From contig DASRRI010000042.1 in NCBI GenBank assembly GCA_035695765.1, positions 20,738 to 84,737 on the forward strand: a DNA stretch of 64,000 nt. The letters are read 5' to 3'. The DNA is from Dongia_A sp035695765. GTDB taxonomy: Bacteria > Pseudomonadota > Alphaproteobacteria > Dongiales > Dongiaceae. The position numbers and the translations under genes were made by a program. This document shows, in pieces, positions 52,288 to 62,064 of this stretch (positions are counted from its first letter, which is position 1; every line of letters begins with the position of its first letter). The notes under the pieces were generated by a model. The model had not been told where the DNA came from and ran no database searches. It worked only from the letters and a program-made list of their open reading frames with translations.

Positions 52288-53145
52288 ATGCGGCGAACCA
52301 GATTGCGGGACCATTCGATCAACCGGCTGATCCCCAACATGCTGACCCTGTTCGCTCTGTGCGCGGGGTTGACCTCGATCAAGTTCGCGCTCGACGCCAA
52401 TGCGCTCATGAACATGACGACCTATACGGGGCCGGATTCGGTCGCCGATGCGGCGGCACGGAAATGGGAGCTCGCCTGCATCGCCATCATCGTGGCCGCT
52501 GTGTTCGATGCGCTGGACGGGCGGATCGCGCGCCTGCTCGACAGCACCAGCAAGTTCGGCGCGGAACTCGATTCACTGTCCGACTTCATCGCCTTCGGCG
52601 TCGCGCCATCGGTCATCCTCTATGTCTGGACCATGGACCAGGCCGGCCGGATCGGCTGGGGCTGCACCCTTCTGTTCAGCGCCTGCATGGCGCTGCGTCT
52701 TGCGCGCTTCAACACCAAGCTGGACAATGCCGACGTGCCCGCCTGGACCATGCGCTTCTTCACCGGCGTGCCGGCACCGGCTGGCGCCGGATTGGTGCTG
52801 TTGCCGCTCATCGCCTATAACGAATATGGCAGTGGGATCGCGGATTCCCCGTGGCTGGTCGGCACCTGGATGGTATTCGTCGCCGGCCTGCTGGTCAGCC
52901 GCATCCCGACCTTCTCGTTCAAGCGCCTTGCTATCAACCAGCGCTGGGTGCTGCCCGCCATGGTCATCGTGACGGTGTTCGTCGCGCTGCTGGTCAGCGA
53001 GACCTGGAACACGGCGCTCGCCGTTGGCGCGCTCTATCTCGCATCCATTCCCTTCAGCCGCCGGCAATATCAGCGGCTTGCGATGCAGCGGCCGCATGCG
53101 CCGACCATCGATCAGCGTGCCGAGCAGGATCTGGACCTGCATTGA
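52288..53145 (+). CDS. pssA: CDP-diacylglycerol--serine O-phosphatidyltransferase
   Basis: A 285-residue integral membrane enzyme that makes phosphatidylserine. The CDP-alcohol motif is complete: Asp74, Asp77-Gly78, Ala81-Arg82, Gly91, Asp95 and Asp99 in FDALDGRIARLLD and FGAELDSLSDFIAFG. About eight hydrophobic segments follow. It works directly before Psd in the pathway and is encoded just after psd, with a second CDP-alcohol enzyme gene 23 bp downstream. Confidence 0.94.
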   Translation: MRRTRLRDHSINRLIPNMLTLFALCAGLTSIKFALDANALMNMTTYTGPDSVADAAARKWELACIAIIVAAVFDALDGRIARLLDSTSKFGAELDSLSDFIAFGVAPSVILYVWTMDQAGRIGWGCTLLFSACMALRLARFNTKLDNADVPAWTMRFFTGVPAPAGAGLVLLPLIAYNEYGSGIADSPWLVGTWMVFVAGLLVSRIPTFSFKRLAINQRWVLPAMVIVTVFVALLVSETWNTALAVGALYLASIPFSRRQYQRLAMQRPHAPTIDQRAEQDLDLH

Positions 53146-53168
53146 TGATCTGACGGCGGACGCTCTCA

Positions 53169-53771
53169 ATGCTGGATCGCGCCGCGCGGCGGCTGGTCGA
53201 CCCCGTGCTGGATCAGCTGGCGGCAATCGCTGAAAAGCAGCGCGTGACCGCCAACCAGATCACCGTCGCCGGCTTTGTCTGCGGCCTTGCCGCCATGGCG
53301 GCGATCGCGGTGCAATCCTATGGGCTGGGCCTTTTGCTGTTGTTGGCCAACCGTCTGGCTGACGGCGTCGATGGCGCGCTGGCGCGGCGGATCGGCGCGA
53401 CCGATCTTGGCGGCTATCTCGATATCGTGCTCGATTTCATCATCTATTCGGGCGCCGCATTCGCGTTCGCGCTGGCGCAGCATGACAACGCCTTGGCCGC
53501 TTCGTTCCTGATCTTCTCCTTCATGGGGACGGGCTCGAGCTTTCTCGCTTTCGCCATCTTCGCGGCCAAGCGCAAGCTGGAAGGGGACACGGCCACCAAC
53601 AAGAGCTTCTACTATCTCGGCGGCATCACGGAAGGGACGGAGACAATCCTGCTGTTCGTGATTATCCTGCTGTTTCCCGGCTGGTTTCCGGTCGCGGCCT
53701 ATGTCTATGGCACGCTGTGCTGGTTGACCACGGTCGGCCGCATCGGAGCCGCGGTGCAGAGATTGCGATAG
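53169..53771 (+). CDS. CDP-alcohol phosphatidyltransferase family protein
   Basis: A 200-residue membrane protein with the same catalytic motif: DGVDGALARRIGATDLGGYL followed by DIVLDF, containing DG-AR-G-D-D. It is distinct from PssA in sequence and length. The alcohol acceptor (glycerol phosphate, inositol phosphate, choline or other) cannot be read from the motif. It lies between pssA and a methyltransferase gene in the same operon, so it probably makes an additional phospholipid head group. Confidence 0.85.
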   Translation: MLDRAARRLVDPVLDQLAAIAEKQRVTANQITVAGFVCGLAAMAAIAVQSYGLGLLLLLANRLADGVDGALARRIGATDLGGYLDIVLDFIIYSGAAFAFALAQHDNALAASFLIFSFMGTGSSFLAFAIFAAKRKLEGDTATNKSFYYLGGITEGTETILLFVIILLFPGWFPVAAYVYGTLCWLTTVGRIGAAVQRLR

Positions 53772-53780
53772 GAGCCGCGC

Positions 53781-54554
53781 ATGCAGACGGAGCGAATGGA
53801 AAGGAGCTGGAGTGAAGAGACGTCAACCAGCTTCATCGTCTATGGACGGTTCTTCAATCCGGAGCGCGAGCGGCAGTTCGACGTGATCGGCGATCTGGTC
53901 GCGGCGGCCATCGGCGGAGAAGGCCTACCGCTGATCCTGGAGCTGTGCTGCGGCGCCGGTGATCTGGCGGCCCATCTGCTTGGGCGAATTGCGAAGGCGC
54001 ATTATCTCGCGCTCGACGGATCGCCGGCGATGCTGGCGGAAACCAGGCGGCAATGCGCTGCGTTCGGCGGCCGGCTCGAGACACGGCCATTCGATCTCGG
54101 CAGCGACGAGTGGCGCCAGATGCGGGAGCAGCCAAGAGTGATCGTCAGCTCGTTGGCGGTGCACCATCTGGACGGGGCGGGAAAGCGCAAGCTGTTTCGG
54201 GATCTGTACGGTTTGCTCGCGCAGGGCGGCGCTTTCGTGCTGGCCGACATCATGCGGCCAACGTCGGAGGAGGGGTTCGCCGTGGCAGCGGAGGCCTACG
54301 AGCGTGCCGTCGCCGAGCGCTCACTGAGGGAACGCGGTGATCTCAGCATGCTCGAAAAGCTGCGCGAGCTGCGGTGGAACTATTTCCGCTATCCGGACGA
54401 CGATACCGCTGACCAGCCATCCACGATGGCAGAGCACCTGAGCTGGCTGTCGGAAGCTGGATTCCGCGGCGTCGACGTCTATTGGGCCGTGGCCGGCCAC
54501 GCCGTCGTCAGCGGGATGAAATATCTCACTCGGCCTGGGCCGGCTCGGCGCTGA
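53781..54554 (+). CDS. Class I SAM-dependent methyltransferase
   Basis: A 257-residue methyltransferase. Motif I is ELCCGAGD (54-61), followed by YLALDGSPAMLAE with the acidic residue that binds the SAM ribose, SSLAVHHLDG, and GGAFVLADIMRP. AGGAG precedes the ATG. It is the last gene of the psd-pssA operon, so methylation of a lipid or lipid precursor is plausible but unproven. Its 3' end overlaps the convergent RND gene by 29 bp. Confidence 0.85.
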   Translation: MQTERMERSWSEETSTSFIVYGRFFNPERERQFDVIGDLVAAAIGGEGLPLILELCCGAGDLAAHLLGRIAKAHYLALDGSPAMLAETRRQCAAFGGRLETRPFDLGSDEWRQMREQPRVIVSSLAVHHLDGAGKRKLFRDLYGLLAQGGAFVLADIMRPTSEEGFAVAAEAYERAVAERSLRERGDLSMLEKLRELRWNYFRYPDDDTADQPSTMAEHLSWLSEAGFRGVDVYWAVAGHAVVSGMKYLTRPGPARR

Positions 54555-57500
54555 TCTGCAGCTTGCGCGAGCGGCGGCGGGCACGCCAGTCGTAGAGGCG
54601 GCCCTGCAGCTCGAGCGCGCAGGGTGTGAAGAGCAATGTCAAAGGCGACGCGAACAGCACACCGAAGGTGATGGCGGCGGCGAGCGGCGACCACCATTGG
54701 GTCGACGGCGCGTCGAACGTAATGTCCCGTGCGGTGAAGTCGATCGTCATGTGGAAGACGAGCGGCAGCAGCCCCAGCACCGTCGTCAGCTTGGTGAGAA
54801 TAACGGGCCGCAAGCGCTGCACGCCCGTTAGCAGCAGTGCCTCGCGCCGTGATTTCGCCGTCTTCTTGAGGTGATCGTAGGTGTCGATCAGCACGATGTT
54901 GTTGTTGACGATGATGCCGGCGAGCGCAATGACGCCGATGCCGGTCATCACGATGCCGAACGGCTGATGCAGGATCAGCAGCCCGAACATGACGCCGATC
55001 GATGACATGACGACAGCCGTCAGCACGAGAAACACCGAGAAGAAGCTGTTGAACTGCAGCAGCAGGATCAAGGTGATCAGGAATATGGTGGCCATGGCCG
55101 CCAGGGTCAGGAAGTTGGCGGATTCCGCGCGGTCTTCCTCTTCGCCCTTGAATGCGACATTGACCGATGAATCGAGTCCTGGGTTGGTGCCGAGCCAGGC
55201 CTTGATGGTTTCGAGTTCGGCGTAAGCCTGCGCGCCGGGCTTCACGTCAGCCTCGACATTGATGACGCGCGTGCCGTCCACCCGGTGAACCAGCGCGAGC
55301 TTTGGCTTGGCGGTGCGCTCAACGAAGTTGCTGAGCGGGACGGAGCCGCCGCTGATCGGGATGCGCAGCTGGTCGAGCTCGCTGATGTTGCGGACTTCCG
55401 AGGGAAAACGCGCGACGATGTCGATCTCATCATCGGCATCGTCGGGCCGGTAGTCGCCGAATTTGAGGCCGCGTGTCACCAGCTGAATGACATCGCCGAC
55501 AGCGGTGACATCAAGGCCATATTTGGCCGCTTCGCCGCGATCGACATCCAACTCCCATTCGATGCCGGGGACGGGCCGCGAATCCTGCACATCTACCAGG
55601 CCCGGCATGGATTCGAGCTTCTTGCGCACCAGATCGGCGGCATTCTCCAGCGCCGCGAAGTTGGGCGAGGTGAGCTGCAGTGAAACCGGCTTGCCGCCGC
55701 TCGGGCCGCCTTCCTCCTTGGTAAGCTCGATCTTGAGGCCGGGGATCGACGCTGTCCGATCGCGGATGTCCGACAGAATGGTATCGACCTTGCGCCTCGT
55801 GTCCCAATCGGCGAATTCGAGCGTGATGGTGCCGATCACGTCCTCCGCCAGCTCCTCGCCGCCGGACCTGCCGCCGACGTCCGCCTTGGTTACGCTGTAG
55901 ACGCTGCTCAAATCGTGATGCTCGGCATTGATGGCCAGAACCTCGCGCTCCACCGCCTTCACCAAATTGTCGCGTTCATTCACCGACATGTTGCCGCGGG
56001 CATGGATTTGGACCTGAGCGACGTTAGGTTCGGTATCAGGGAAGAACTCCACGCCGGCGCTGAACATGGAGGAGGCGACGACGGTGCCGACCAGGATAGC
56101 AAGGCCGGTGAAGATAACAATGACCGGATGCCGGAGCGCACCGCGCAGCGCGATCAGATAAAACCAGTCCAATCCCCGAGCGCGAGCGAGCTGCTGTTCC
56201 GGCGACAGACGCTCGGCTTCGGCGGCGTGCAGGTCCTCGCCGTTCGGCTTGCCGATCAACGCGCCGATGCAGGGGATGAAGATCATCGCCATCAGCAGCG
56301 ACGCAAACAGAGTCGCCGTCAACGTGATGGGCAGATACTTCATGAACTCGCCGGTGGTGCCCGGCCAGAATGCCATCGGGCCGAACGCGGCGATGATGGT
56401 GGTGATCGAGGAAAAGATCGGCCAGGCCATGCGCTTGGTCGCTTCGGCGTATGCCGTGCGGCGATCCATGCCGTTCAGCATGCAGCGATCGGCGAACTCG
56501 ACCAGGATGATGGCGCCATCGACCAGCATGCCGGTCGCCATGATCAGGCTGAACAGAACGACGATGTTGATGCTGATGCCGAAGCCGGCCAGCATCATGA
56601 TTCCGATCAGGAACGAGCCGGGGACGGCGATGCCGACGATGAGGCCGCCGCGCAGCCCGAGCGACGCGACAATGACAATGAGGACCAGCAGAACCGCCGT
56701 GATGAGACTGTTCTCCAGCTCGCCCAGCATGTCGCGGATCTCTTTTGAGCTGTCCTGCGAGAAGGTGACCTTGACCTGCGGCGGCCACGATTTGCTTTCC
56801 TCGGCCACCAGGGCGCGGACTTGATTGATGGTCTCGATGATGTTCTCGCCGGCGCGTTTCGAAACTTCGATGCCGATTGCCGGCAAGCCATCGATGCGGG
56901 CAACCGACTCCGGATCCTTGAAGGTGCGGCGCAGGCTGGCAATGTCCTTGACCCGTACCACCGCATCGCCATTGACCTTGATCGGCATCTCCAGGATGTC
57001 GTCGCCCGTTTCGAACAGGCCGGGTACTTTGATAGCAAAGCGGCCCTGGCCGGTGTCCATGGTGCCGGCAGCGACCAGGCGGTTGGAGCGGGCGACGATG
57101 GTGCCAATCTGATCAAGCGACAGGCCGTACGCCTCGATGCGCAGCGGATCGATAATGAGCTCGACCAGCTCTTCGCGCTCACCGCTCATAGTCGCTTCGA
57201 GGACGGCAGGAATGGCCTCGATCTTGTCCTGCAGATGATCGGCCAACGTGCGCAGCGAGCGCTCCGGCACATCGCCGGAAAGCGTCACGACCAGGACGGG
57301 GAAGCGACTGAACGCAACTTCGAAAACCTGCGGCTCGTCGGCGTCCTCCGGCAAGTCGGGTTTCGCGAGATCGACCTGCTCGCGCACATCGTCCAGCGCC
57401 TTGTCGATGTCGTAGCCGGCCTGGAATTCCAGCACCACGCTGCCGCCGCCGGGATAGGTGAGGGAGCGGAACTCCTTCAGCCCCTCGATGGTCCGCATCT

Positions 57501-57711
57501 TCTGTTCCATCGGCCGCGCGAGCAGGCGCTCGGCATCGTCCGGCGACACGCCTTCCAACGTCATGTTCACATAGATGAAGGGCAGCTGGATGTCGGGCCA
57601 GAGCTCCTTCGGCAGGCTCTTATAGGTGACCCAGCCGGCCACCAGCAGCAGCAGCAACGTCGCCAGCACGACACGGCTGTTGGCAATAATCCACTCGACC
57701 AGGCGATTCAT
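54526..57711 (-). CDS. RND efflux transporter, inner-membrane permease
   Basis: A 1061-residue AcrB/MdtB-like proton-driven pump. After the first helix come the periplasmic porter domains (YVNMTLEGVSPDDAERLLAR), the TM4 region with GMLVDGAIILVEFADR, and the second half with GVIALAGIIVNNNIVLIDTY. The ATG at 57711 overlaps the adaptor-gene stop (ATGA). With the adaptor it would expel drugs, lipids or metals through an outer-membrane channel not encoded here. Confidence 0.94.
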   Translation of the reverse strand: MNRLVEWIIANSRVVLATLLLLLVAGWVTYKSLPKELWPDIQLPFIYVNMTLEGVSPDDAERLLARPMEQKMRTIEGLKEFRSLTYPGGGSVVLEFQAGYDIDKALDDVREQVDLAKPDLPEDADEPQVFEVAFSRFPVLVVTLSGDVPERSLRTLADHLQDKIEAIPAVLEATMSGEREELVELIIDPLRIEAYGLSLDQIGTIVARSNRLVAAGTMDTGQGRFAIKVPGLFETGDDILEMPIKVNGDAVVRVKDIASLRRTFKDPESVARIDGLPAIGIEVSKRAGENIIETINQVRALVAEESKSWPPQVKVTFSQDSSKEIRDMLGELENSLITAVLLVLIVIVASLGLRGGLIVGIAVPGSFLIGIMMLAGFGISINIVVLFSLIMATGMLVDGAIILVEFADRCMLNGMDRRTAYAEATKRMAWPIFSSITTIIAAFGPMAFWPGTTGEFMKYLPITLTATLFASLLMAMIFIPCIGALIGKPNGEDLHAAEAERLSPEQQLARARGLDWFYLIALRGALRHPVIVIFTGLAILVGTVVASSMFSAGVEFFPDTEPNVAQVQIHARGNMSVNERDNLVKAVEREVLAINAEHHDLSSVYSVTKADVGGRSGGEELAEDVIGTITLEFADWDTRRKVDTILSDIRDRTASIPGLKIELTKEEGGPSGGKPVSLQLTSPNFAALENAADLVRKKLESMPGLVDVQDSRPVPGIEWELDVDRGEAAKYGLDVTAVGDVIQLVTRGLKFGDYRPDDADDEIDIVARFPSEVRNISELDQLRIPISGGSVPLSNFVERTAKPKLALVHRVDGTRVINVEADVKPGAQAYAELETIKAWLGTNPGLDSSVNVAFKGEEEDRAESANFLTLAAMATIFLITLILLLQFNSFFSVFLVLTAVVMSSIGVMFGLLILHQPFGIVMTGIGVIALAGIIVNNNIVLIDTYDHLKKTAKSRREALLLTGVQRLRPVILTKLTTVLGLLPLVFHMTIDFTARDITFDAPSTQWWSPLAAAITFGVLFASPLTLLFTPCALELQGRLYDWRARRRSRKLQISAEPAQAE

Positions 57712-58871
57712 TGGGGATTGCCGTCGGTTGCCGCCGGCTTGGAATCGACTGGATGCACGAGCTGGCCGTCGACGACGAAGTCCTGGCCGACGACGATCAG
57801 GCGCGCGCTCTGCGCAAGGCCGGTGATCCACAGGCCATCGGTGCCTTCGCGCAGAATCTCGACCGCTTTGAAGCGGACAATGTTGGCCTCGTCTACGGTC
57901 TTCACGCCAACTTCGCCATTCGGCCCGAGCGTCAGGACCGCGGGCGAGACACGGTGCGCGGGCACGTCGTCGACCGGTACGACCAGTTCCGCGGACAAGC
58001 CATCGCGGATCTCGTAGTCGGCGTTGGGCACTTCGACTTCGATGCGGAAGGTGCGGGTTTGCGTTTCGGCGCGCGCCGCGATGAAGCGCAGGGCGCCGAC
58101 CACCTCGCGGCCATCGAGCAGGCGCGCGCGGGCAGGGCCGCCGATCGCCAGCTGGCCGACGTCGCGCTCGGTCGCGTAGCCGACCAGGACGATGGGATCT
58201 AGATCGATGACGGTGGCAACAGGATCGGCGACCTGAAGATAGTGTCCGACCTCCGCATCGCGCTGATCCAGAACGCCTTCGATCGGCGATCTAATTGAAA
58301 GGTGAGAGATCTCGACTTCCATGGTGGTGACCTGCGCCTGCGCCAGCGCCTGGTTGGCAGCCAGTTCCGCCAGATTGAGCTTTGGCGCGAAGCCTTTCTC
58401 GGCCAAGCGCTTCGATGCTTCGGATTCGGCCTTGCGCTGTTGCAGCAGAGCCTTCGCCTCGGCGAGGCGCGCGGCACGGTCGGAACCGTCCAGCACGGCG
58501 ATCAAGTCGCCCTTATGCACGAGCGTGCCTTCTTCGACCGGAATCTCGACGACGCGGCCAATGGTTTCGGCGCGCACTTCGACCACGCGATCGGCTTCGG
58601 TGCGCCCGCGCAGTACGATGGTGCGAGCTTGAGGTTGCGCATTCGACGTCGTAACCTGGACACTCACGATGTCGCCCGGCTTGGCGGCAGGCTGTTCCGG
58701 TGGCGGCGCGTCGGCGGCTGGTGCCTTGGCCGGCTCCGGTTCCGACAGCTGCGCGGCTTCGGCAGTCACGGCCGGGCTCGCCGGCTCGCTCGGCTTGAAC
58801 AACATGCCCGACGCCAACCAGCCAGCGGCCAGCAGCGCAATTGTCCCGGCAATCCAATATGAACGTCGCAT
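57708..58871 (-). CDS. RND efflux periplasmic adaptor (membrane fusion protein)
   Basis: A 387-residue HlyD/AcrA-like adaptor. It has one N-terminal helix, an acidic Ala/Pro linker, the split lipoyl domain (IPVEEGTLVHKGDLIAVLDG and IRSPIEGVLDQRDAEVGHYL), a coiled-coil hairpin between them and a beta-barrel domain. It is the first gene of the two-gene efflux operon and is translationally coupled to the permease. A CRP/FNR-type gene lies 143 bp upstream on the same strand. Confidence 0.92.
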   Translation of the reverse strand: MRRSYWIAGTIALLAAGWLASGMLFKPSEPASPAVTAEAAQLSEPEPAKAPAADAPPPEQPAAKPGDIVSVQVTTSNAQPQARTIVLRGRTEADRVVEVRAETIGRVVEIPVEEGTLVHKGDLIAVLDGSDRAARLAEAKALLQQRKAESEASKRLAEKGFAPKLNLAELAANQALAQAQVTTMEVEISHLSIRSPIEGVLDQRDAEVGHYLQVADPVATVIDLDPIVLVGYATERDVGQLAIGGPARARLLDGREVVGALRFIAARAETQTRTFRIEVEVPNADYEIRDGLSAELVVPVDDVPAHRVSPAVLTLGPNGEVGVKTVDEANIVRFKAVEILREGTDGLWITGLAQSARLIVVGQDFVVDGQLVHPVDSKPAATDGNPQ

Positions 58872-59014
58872 GATCAGGTCGTCTCGTCGGTCTCGTCCAA
58901 TTGCCCACTGATCCAGCGCCGGAAACGATGGCGTTTCGGCCTCAGTCGGCGGTCATCCGTTCAATTCAGCGCTCAGACGTGGGTGAAAGGGCCGTAAGCG
59001 GGTTCTTATGCTTT

Positions 59015-59737
59015 TTATTTGCGGCCGTGATGGACTTGCAGGCTCTGCACGATCTCCTGCAGTTTTTCCCGCTCCATCAAAAATAGGTTTCGGCCCTTCC
59101 GCTTCAATAGGCCGGATGGATAAAGCTGGCTGATCGCCCTGTTAACCGTTTCACGTGTTGTGCCGGTCAGGCTGGCAATTTCATGCATCGGCGGCAACGG
59201 CCGGACCACCCACAATCTCGGCACTGCCGCATCCGGCTTGGCCATGCGCAGAAGCTCGGCATAGACCCGCTGCGCAGCCTGGAGCGTGGCCAATTCCATG
59301 ATCCGGATACCGGTCGTGCGCACGATCGCCGACAGATGCTGCAGGACGCAGAAGGCGATCGGTGCATGCTTCATGAGCAGGTCGCGAAACAGTTCCGCCG
59401 GCATGATGGCAACATCCGTTGGCTCCATCGCAGTGATGGTGGCCGAACGTGGCTCCTGGTCGATCGCCGCCAATTCGCCGAACATGTCGCCGCTGCGGAT
59501 GATGCCGAGCGTGACCTCCCGGCCCGCGGGCGAGAAGGTTACGGCCGCCGCCGCGCCCTTGAGCACGAAGAACACCTCGCGCGTCAGGCTGCCCTTATCC
59601 AGCAGGGTTTCGGCCTTGGCATAGCTGCGGAAGCGGCACTGGGCCTCCACGGCCTTGAGGTCCGGGTCCGAGAGGCACTCGAACAGCTTGATTCCGCGCA
59701 GGGACCGAGCCGCCTGTTGGGTGAGGGTCGTTGACAT
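59015..59737 (-). CDS. CRP/FNR-family transcriptional regulator
   Basis: A 240-residue regulator with a cyclic-nucleotide-type sensor domain (ETLLDKGSLTREVFFVLKGA, GDMFGELAAIDQEPRSATIT) and a C-terminal helix-turn-helix reading IASLTGTTRETVNRAISQLY. The N-terminal Cys cluster of FNR is absent, so it is not an oxygen sensor of that kind; the PRSATIT stretch lies where CRP binds cAMP. I use the ATG at 59737. A 16-bp palindrome lies upstream. Its neighbours suggest control of the adjacent efflux or transporter genes. Confidence 0.9.
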   Translation of the reverse strand: MSTTLTQQAARSLRGIKLFECLSDPDLKAVEAQCRFRSYAKAETLLDKGSLTREVFFVLKGAAAAVTFSPAGREVTLGIIRSGDMFGELAAIDQEPRSATITAMEPTDVAIMPAELFRDLLMKHAPIAFCVLQHLSAIVRTTGIRIMELATLQAAQRVYAELLRMAKPDAAVPRLWVVRPLPPMHEIASLTGTTRETVNRAISQLYPSGLLKRKGRNLFLMEREKLQEIVQSLQVHHGRK

Positions 59738-59799
59738 GCGCGCCACAATAACCAAAGACCGGATGGTTTTCCAATGGCGGCGGCGTGGCTATTCCACGC

Positions 59800-59818
59800 A
59801 AAACGGTCACGTGACCGT
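59800..59818 (-). promoter_or_regulatory. 16-bp perfect palindrome upstream of the CRP/FNR gene
   Basis: ACGGTCACGTGACCGT (59803-59818) lies between the MFS stop and the CRP/FNR start. On the minus strand it is followed by TTTT. It may be an operator of the regulator gene, or a short terminator of the MFS gene. Confidence 0.5.
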
Positions 59819-59829
59819 CATTCCGGTGG

Positions 59830-61080
59830 TTAATTCCGCCGGTTCGCGTGCAGATACCAGATGAGTGCCAGAACCTGCAGAGCCAGAACCAATCCCAGGG
59901 CCCAGCGATAGCCGGCCGGATCGACGCTGCCTTCGACCGGTCCCGGAAAGAGGTCGAGGACAGCGCCGATGCCCCATTGCAGCGCCCAGGCGGATGCAAA
60001 CAGCAGCAGGTTCGCCGTGCTCTGCGCACGCCCGGCGGTGCTGATGCCGAAATGGGCCGCAAGGGTCGCATAGCCGAGATTGCCGGCTTGGCCGGCAAAA
60101 CCAAACAGGATCCAGGGCAGGACGGGCGGGATCGGCGCATGCAGGATGACCAGGAGCTGGCTCAGGGCAAAGGCCAGGAATGAACAGCCGACAACCAGCT
60201 CGATGGTCAGGCCGCGGCGCTGGGCACGGTCGGCAATCCACCCGGTGGTCAGCGAACCAATGACGAAACCAATCGCCATGAACAGCAGCACGTCGGCGAC
60301 GGAGGCGCGGTCGAGGCCCGCGACGTCCGAAAGCCAGCGCCCGGCCCACAAGGTTTGGATTGCGATAAAGGCGCCCGACATCGCCGCGACCATTGGGGCG
60401 ACTCGCCAGAACACCGGATCGGCGGCGATCCGTCCGACGACTCGGAGCTGGGTTAGCAGGCTTTCGGCGGAACGCGTTTCGCCATGCATGGGAGCGTTTC
60501 TCGGCACGCACAGGAAGATCAGCAGAGCGACTGCGACGGTCATTGCGGCAAGGAGGTCGAACATCGGCCGCCAGCCGATCAGCTGTGCCAGCCAATCGGC
60601 GGGCCGCGTCGCAGTGACGACGCCGAGGGCACCGATCGCGATGGTGGTGGAATTGCCAAGCGCCACACGCGACATCGGCAGCCAAATGGCATTCGCCTTG
60701 AACGCGGACATCAGGCAGCCGCCGAGGCCGAGGCCGAGGATGCCGCGCGCAAAGGTGAGCGACCATGGATCAGGCGCCAGGGAGAACAAGGCTGCGCCCG
60801 TGGCCGACACCAGCAGCAGCGCGGTCTGCACGCGGCGCGGCCCGAACCGGTCCAGCAGAATTCCGAGCGGCAGTTGAAACAGGGTGAAGCCGAAGAGGTA
60901 AGCGGCCGTGAGCCGGCCGAGCTCGCCCGGGCTGAGGGCGAACTCGGCGATCAAGTCGGGCGCGATCACCTGGTTCACCGCCCGGAATAGATAGGACATG
61001 AAATAGCCGAGCGCGAAGGGCAGCAGCGCGCGGAACACAGTGGCCCATGGGATGCGATCGATCTTTCGTCCAGTCTGCAT
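59830..61080 (-). CDS. MFS transporter
   Basis: A 416-residue permease with twelve predicted helices and the loop 2-3 signature GILLDRFGPRRVQ. The pattern fits the nitrate/sialate/anion-like MFS group, with many small residues in the helices. It begins 5 bp after the EamA stop, so the two transporters are one operon behind the LysR gene. The substrate is not evident. Confidence 0.87.
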   Translation of the reverse strand: MQTGRKIDRIPWATVFRALLPFALGYFMSYLFRAVNQVIAPDLIAEFALSPGELGRLTAAYLFGFTLFQLPLGILLDRFGPRRVQTALLLVSATGAALFSLAPDPWSLTFARGILGLGLGGCLMSAFKANAIWLPMSRVALGNSTTIAIGALGVVTATRPADWLAQLIGWRPMFDLLAAMTVAVALLIFLCVPRNAPMHGETRSAESLLTQLRVVGRIAADPVFWRVAPMVAAMSGAFIAIQTLWAGRWLSDVAGLDRASVADVLLFMAIGFVIGSLTTGWIADRAQRRGLTIELVVGCSFLAFALSQLLVILHAPIPPVLPWILFGFAGQAGNLGYATLAAHFGISTAGRAQSTANLLLFASAWALQWGIGAVLDLFPGPVEGSVDPAGYRWALGLVLALQVLALIWYLHANRRN

Positions 61081-61085
61081 GATGC

Positions 61086-61973
61086 TTACTCGACGGGGGG
61101 CGCGATGCGTTTGGCCTGGTTCATTTCCGCGACCGTGTTCCAGACAACAGCGGCGATGACCAGCCCGCCACCGATCAAGGCGCGGTCGCCTGGATACTCA
61201 TGCAATGTCGGCCACACCCAGACCCAAATCGGTGCCAGGATGGATTCGAGCAGGCTGAGCAGAATCGTTTCGCCCGCTGGGATCAGGTGCGCACCGGTGG
61301 TGAACAGAATGAAGCCGATGCCGAGCTGGCAGGCGCCGAACAGGAACAGCAGCGCAAGCTCAGTGCCATCGACCGAAGCGGGATGGCCGAGCGTTCCGCC
61401 GACCGCAAACAGCCACAGCGATGACAGGCATGTCGCCGGCGTCATGCGAATATGGCTGAAGCGGCGCACCAGGACGGTCGCCAGCGCGAAGGCGATCATG
61501 ATCACAATCGAGAGCGCGATGCCGAGGAAGTCGCCGTTCGTTTCCTCGCCATAGACCGTGATGCCGACCCCGACCAGTGCCAGCAGCATGGCCGCCGCCT
61601 TGATCCAGGTCATGCGCTCGCCCAGCCACAGCCATGCCAGGATGCCAGCGACCAGCGGCGCCGCGCTTTGCAGAAACAGAATTGTGGCGACGGAAGTGTG
61701 CTGCAGCGCGATGACGAAGCTGGTGGAGGCGCTGCCGAAACAGACCGCGACTCCCAACCCACCCCAACCCAAACCGCGGAAGAGGGCCAGCATGTTGCGG
61801 CCATCGCGAACAGCCATGTACAGCAGCAGGGTGAGAGAGGCAAAGACACCGCGCCAGAAGACGATGGTCCAGGCGTCAGCCTCGACATGACGCACGATCA
61901 GGCCGCCGGTGCTCCACACGATGGCAGCGCCGGCGACCATTGCGACACCGCGCGCATGGAGCGACCAAGACAC
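61086..61973 (-). CDS. EamA-family (DMT) transporter
   Basis: A 295-residue ten-helix exporter with two EamA repeats (IVFWRGVFASLTLLLYMAV and TILLSLLESILAPIWVWVW). The GTG at 61973 is the best start, with AGGGGGA about 7 nt upstream; longer frames upstream are hydrophilic and not family-like. It is the first transporter of the pair with the MFS gene. The upstream LysR gene, 91 bp away on the same strand, may control it. Confidence 0.86.
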   Translation of the reverse strand: MSWSLHARGVAMVAGAAIVWSTGGLIVRHVEADAWTIVFWRGVFASLTLLLYMAVRDGRNMLALFRGLGWGGLGVAVCFGSASTSFVIALQHTSVATILFLQSAAPLVAGILAWLWLGERMTWIKAAAMLLALVGVGITVYGEETNGDFLGIALSIVIMIAFALATVLVRRFSHIRMTPATCLSSLWLFAVGGTLGHPASVDGTELALLFLFGACQLGIGFILFTTGAHLIPAGETILLSLLESILAPIWVWVWPTLHEYPGDRALIGGGLVIAAVVWNTVAEMNQAKRIAPPVE

Positions 61974-62064
61974 GACAAATCCCCCTGACAAACGGGTGCA
62001 GCATAAGGATGGCGCGGTTTCTGGCAAGGCGACGCGCCGCATGACTGGCATGCGATGAGGCGCG

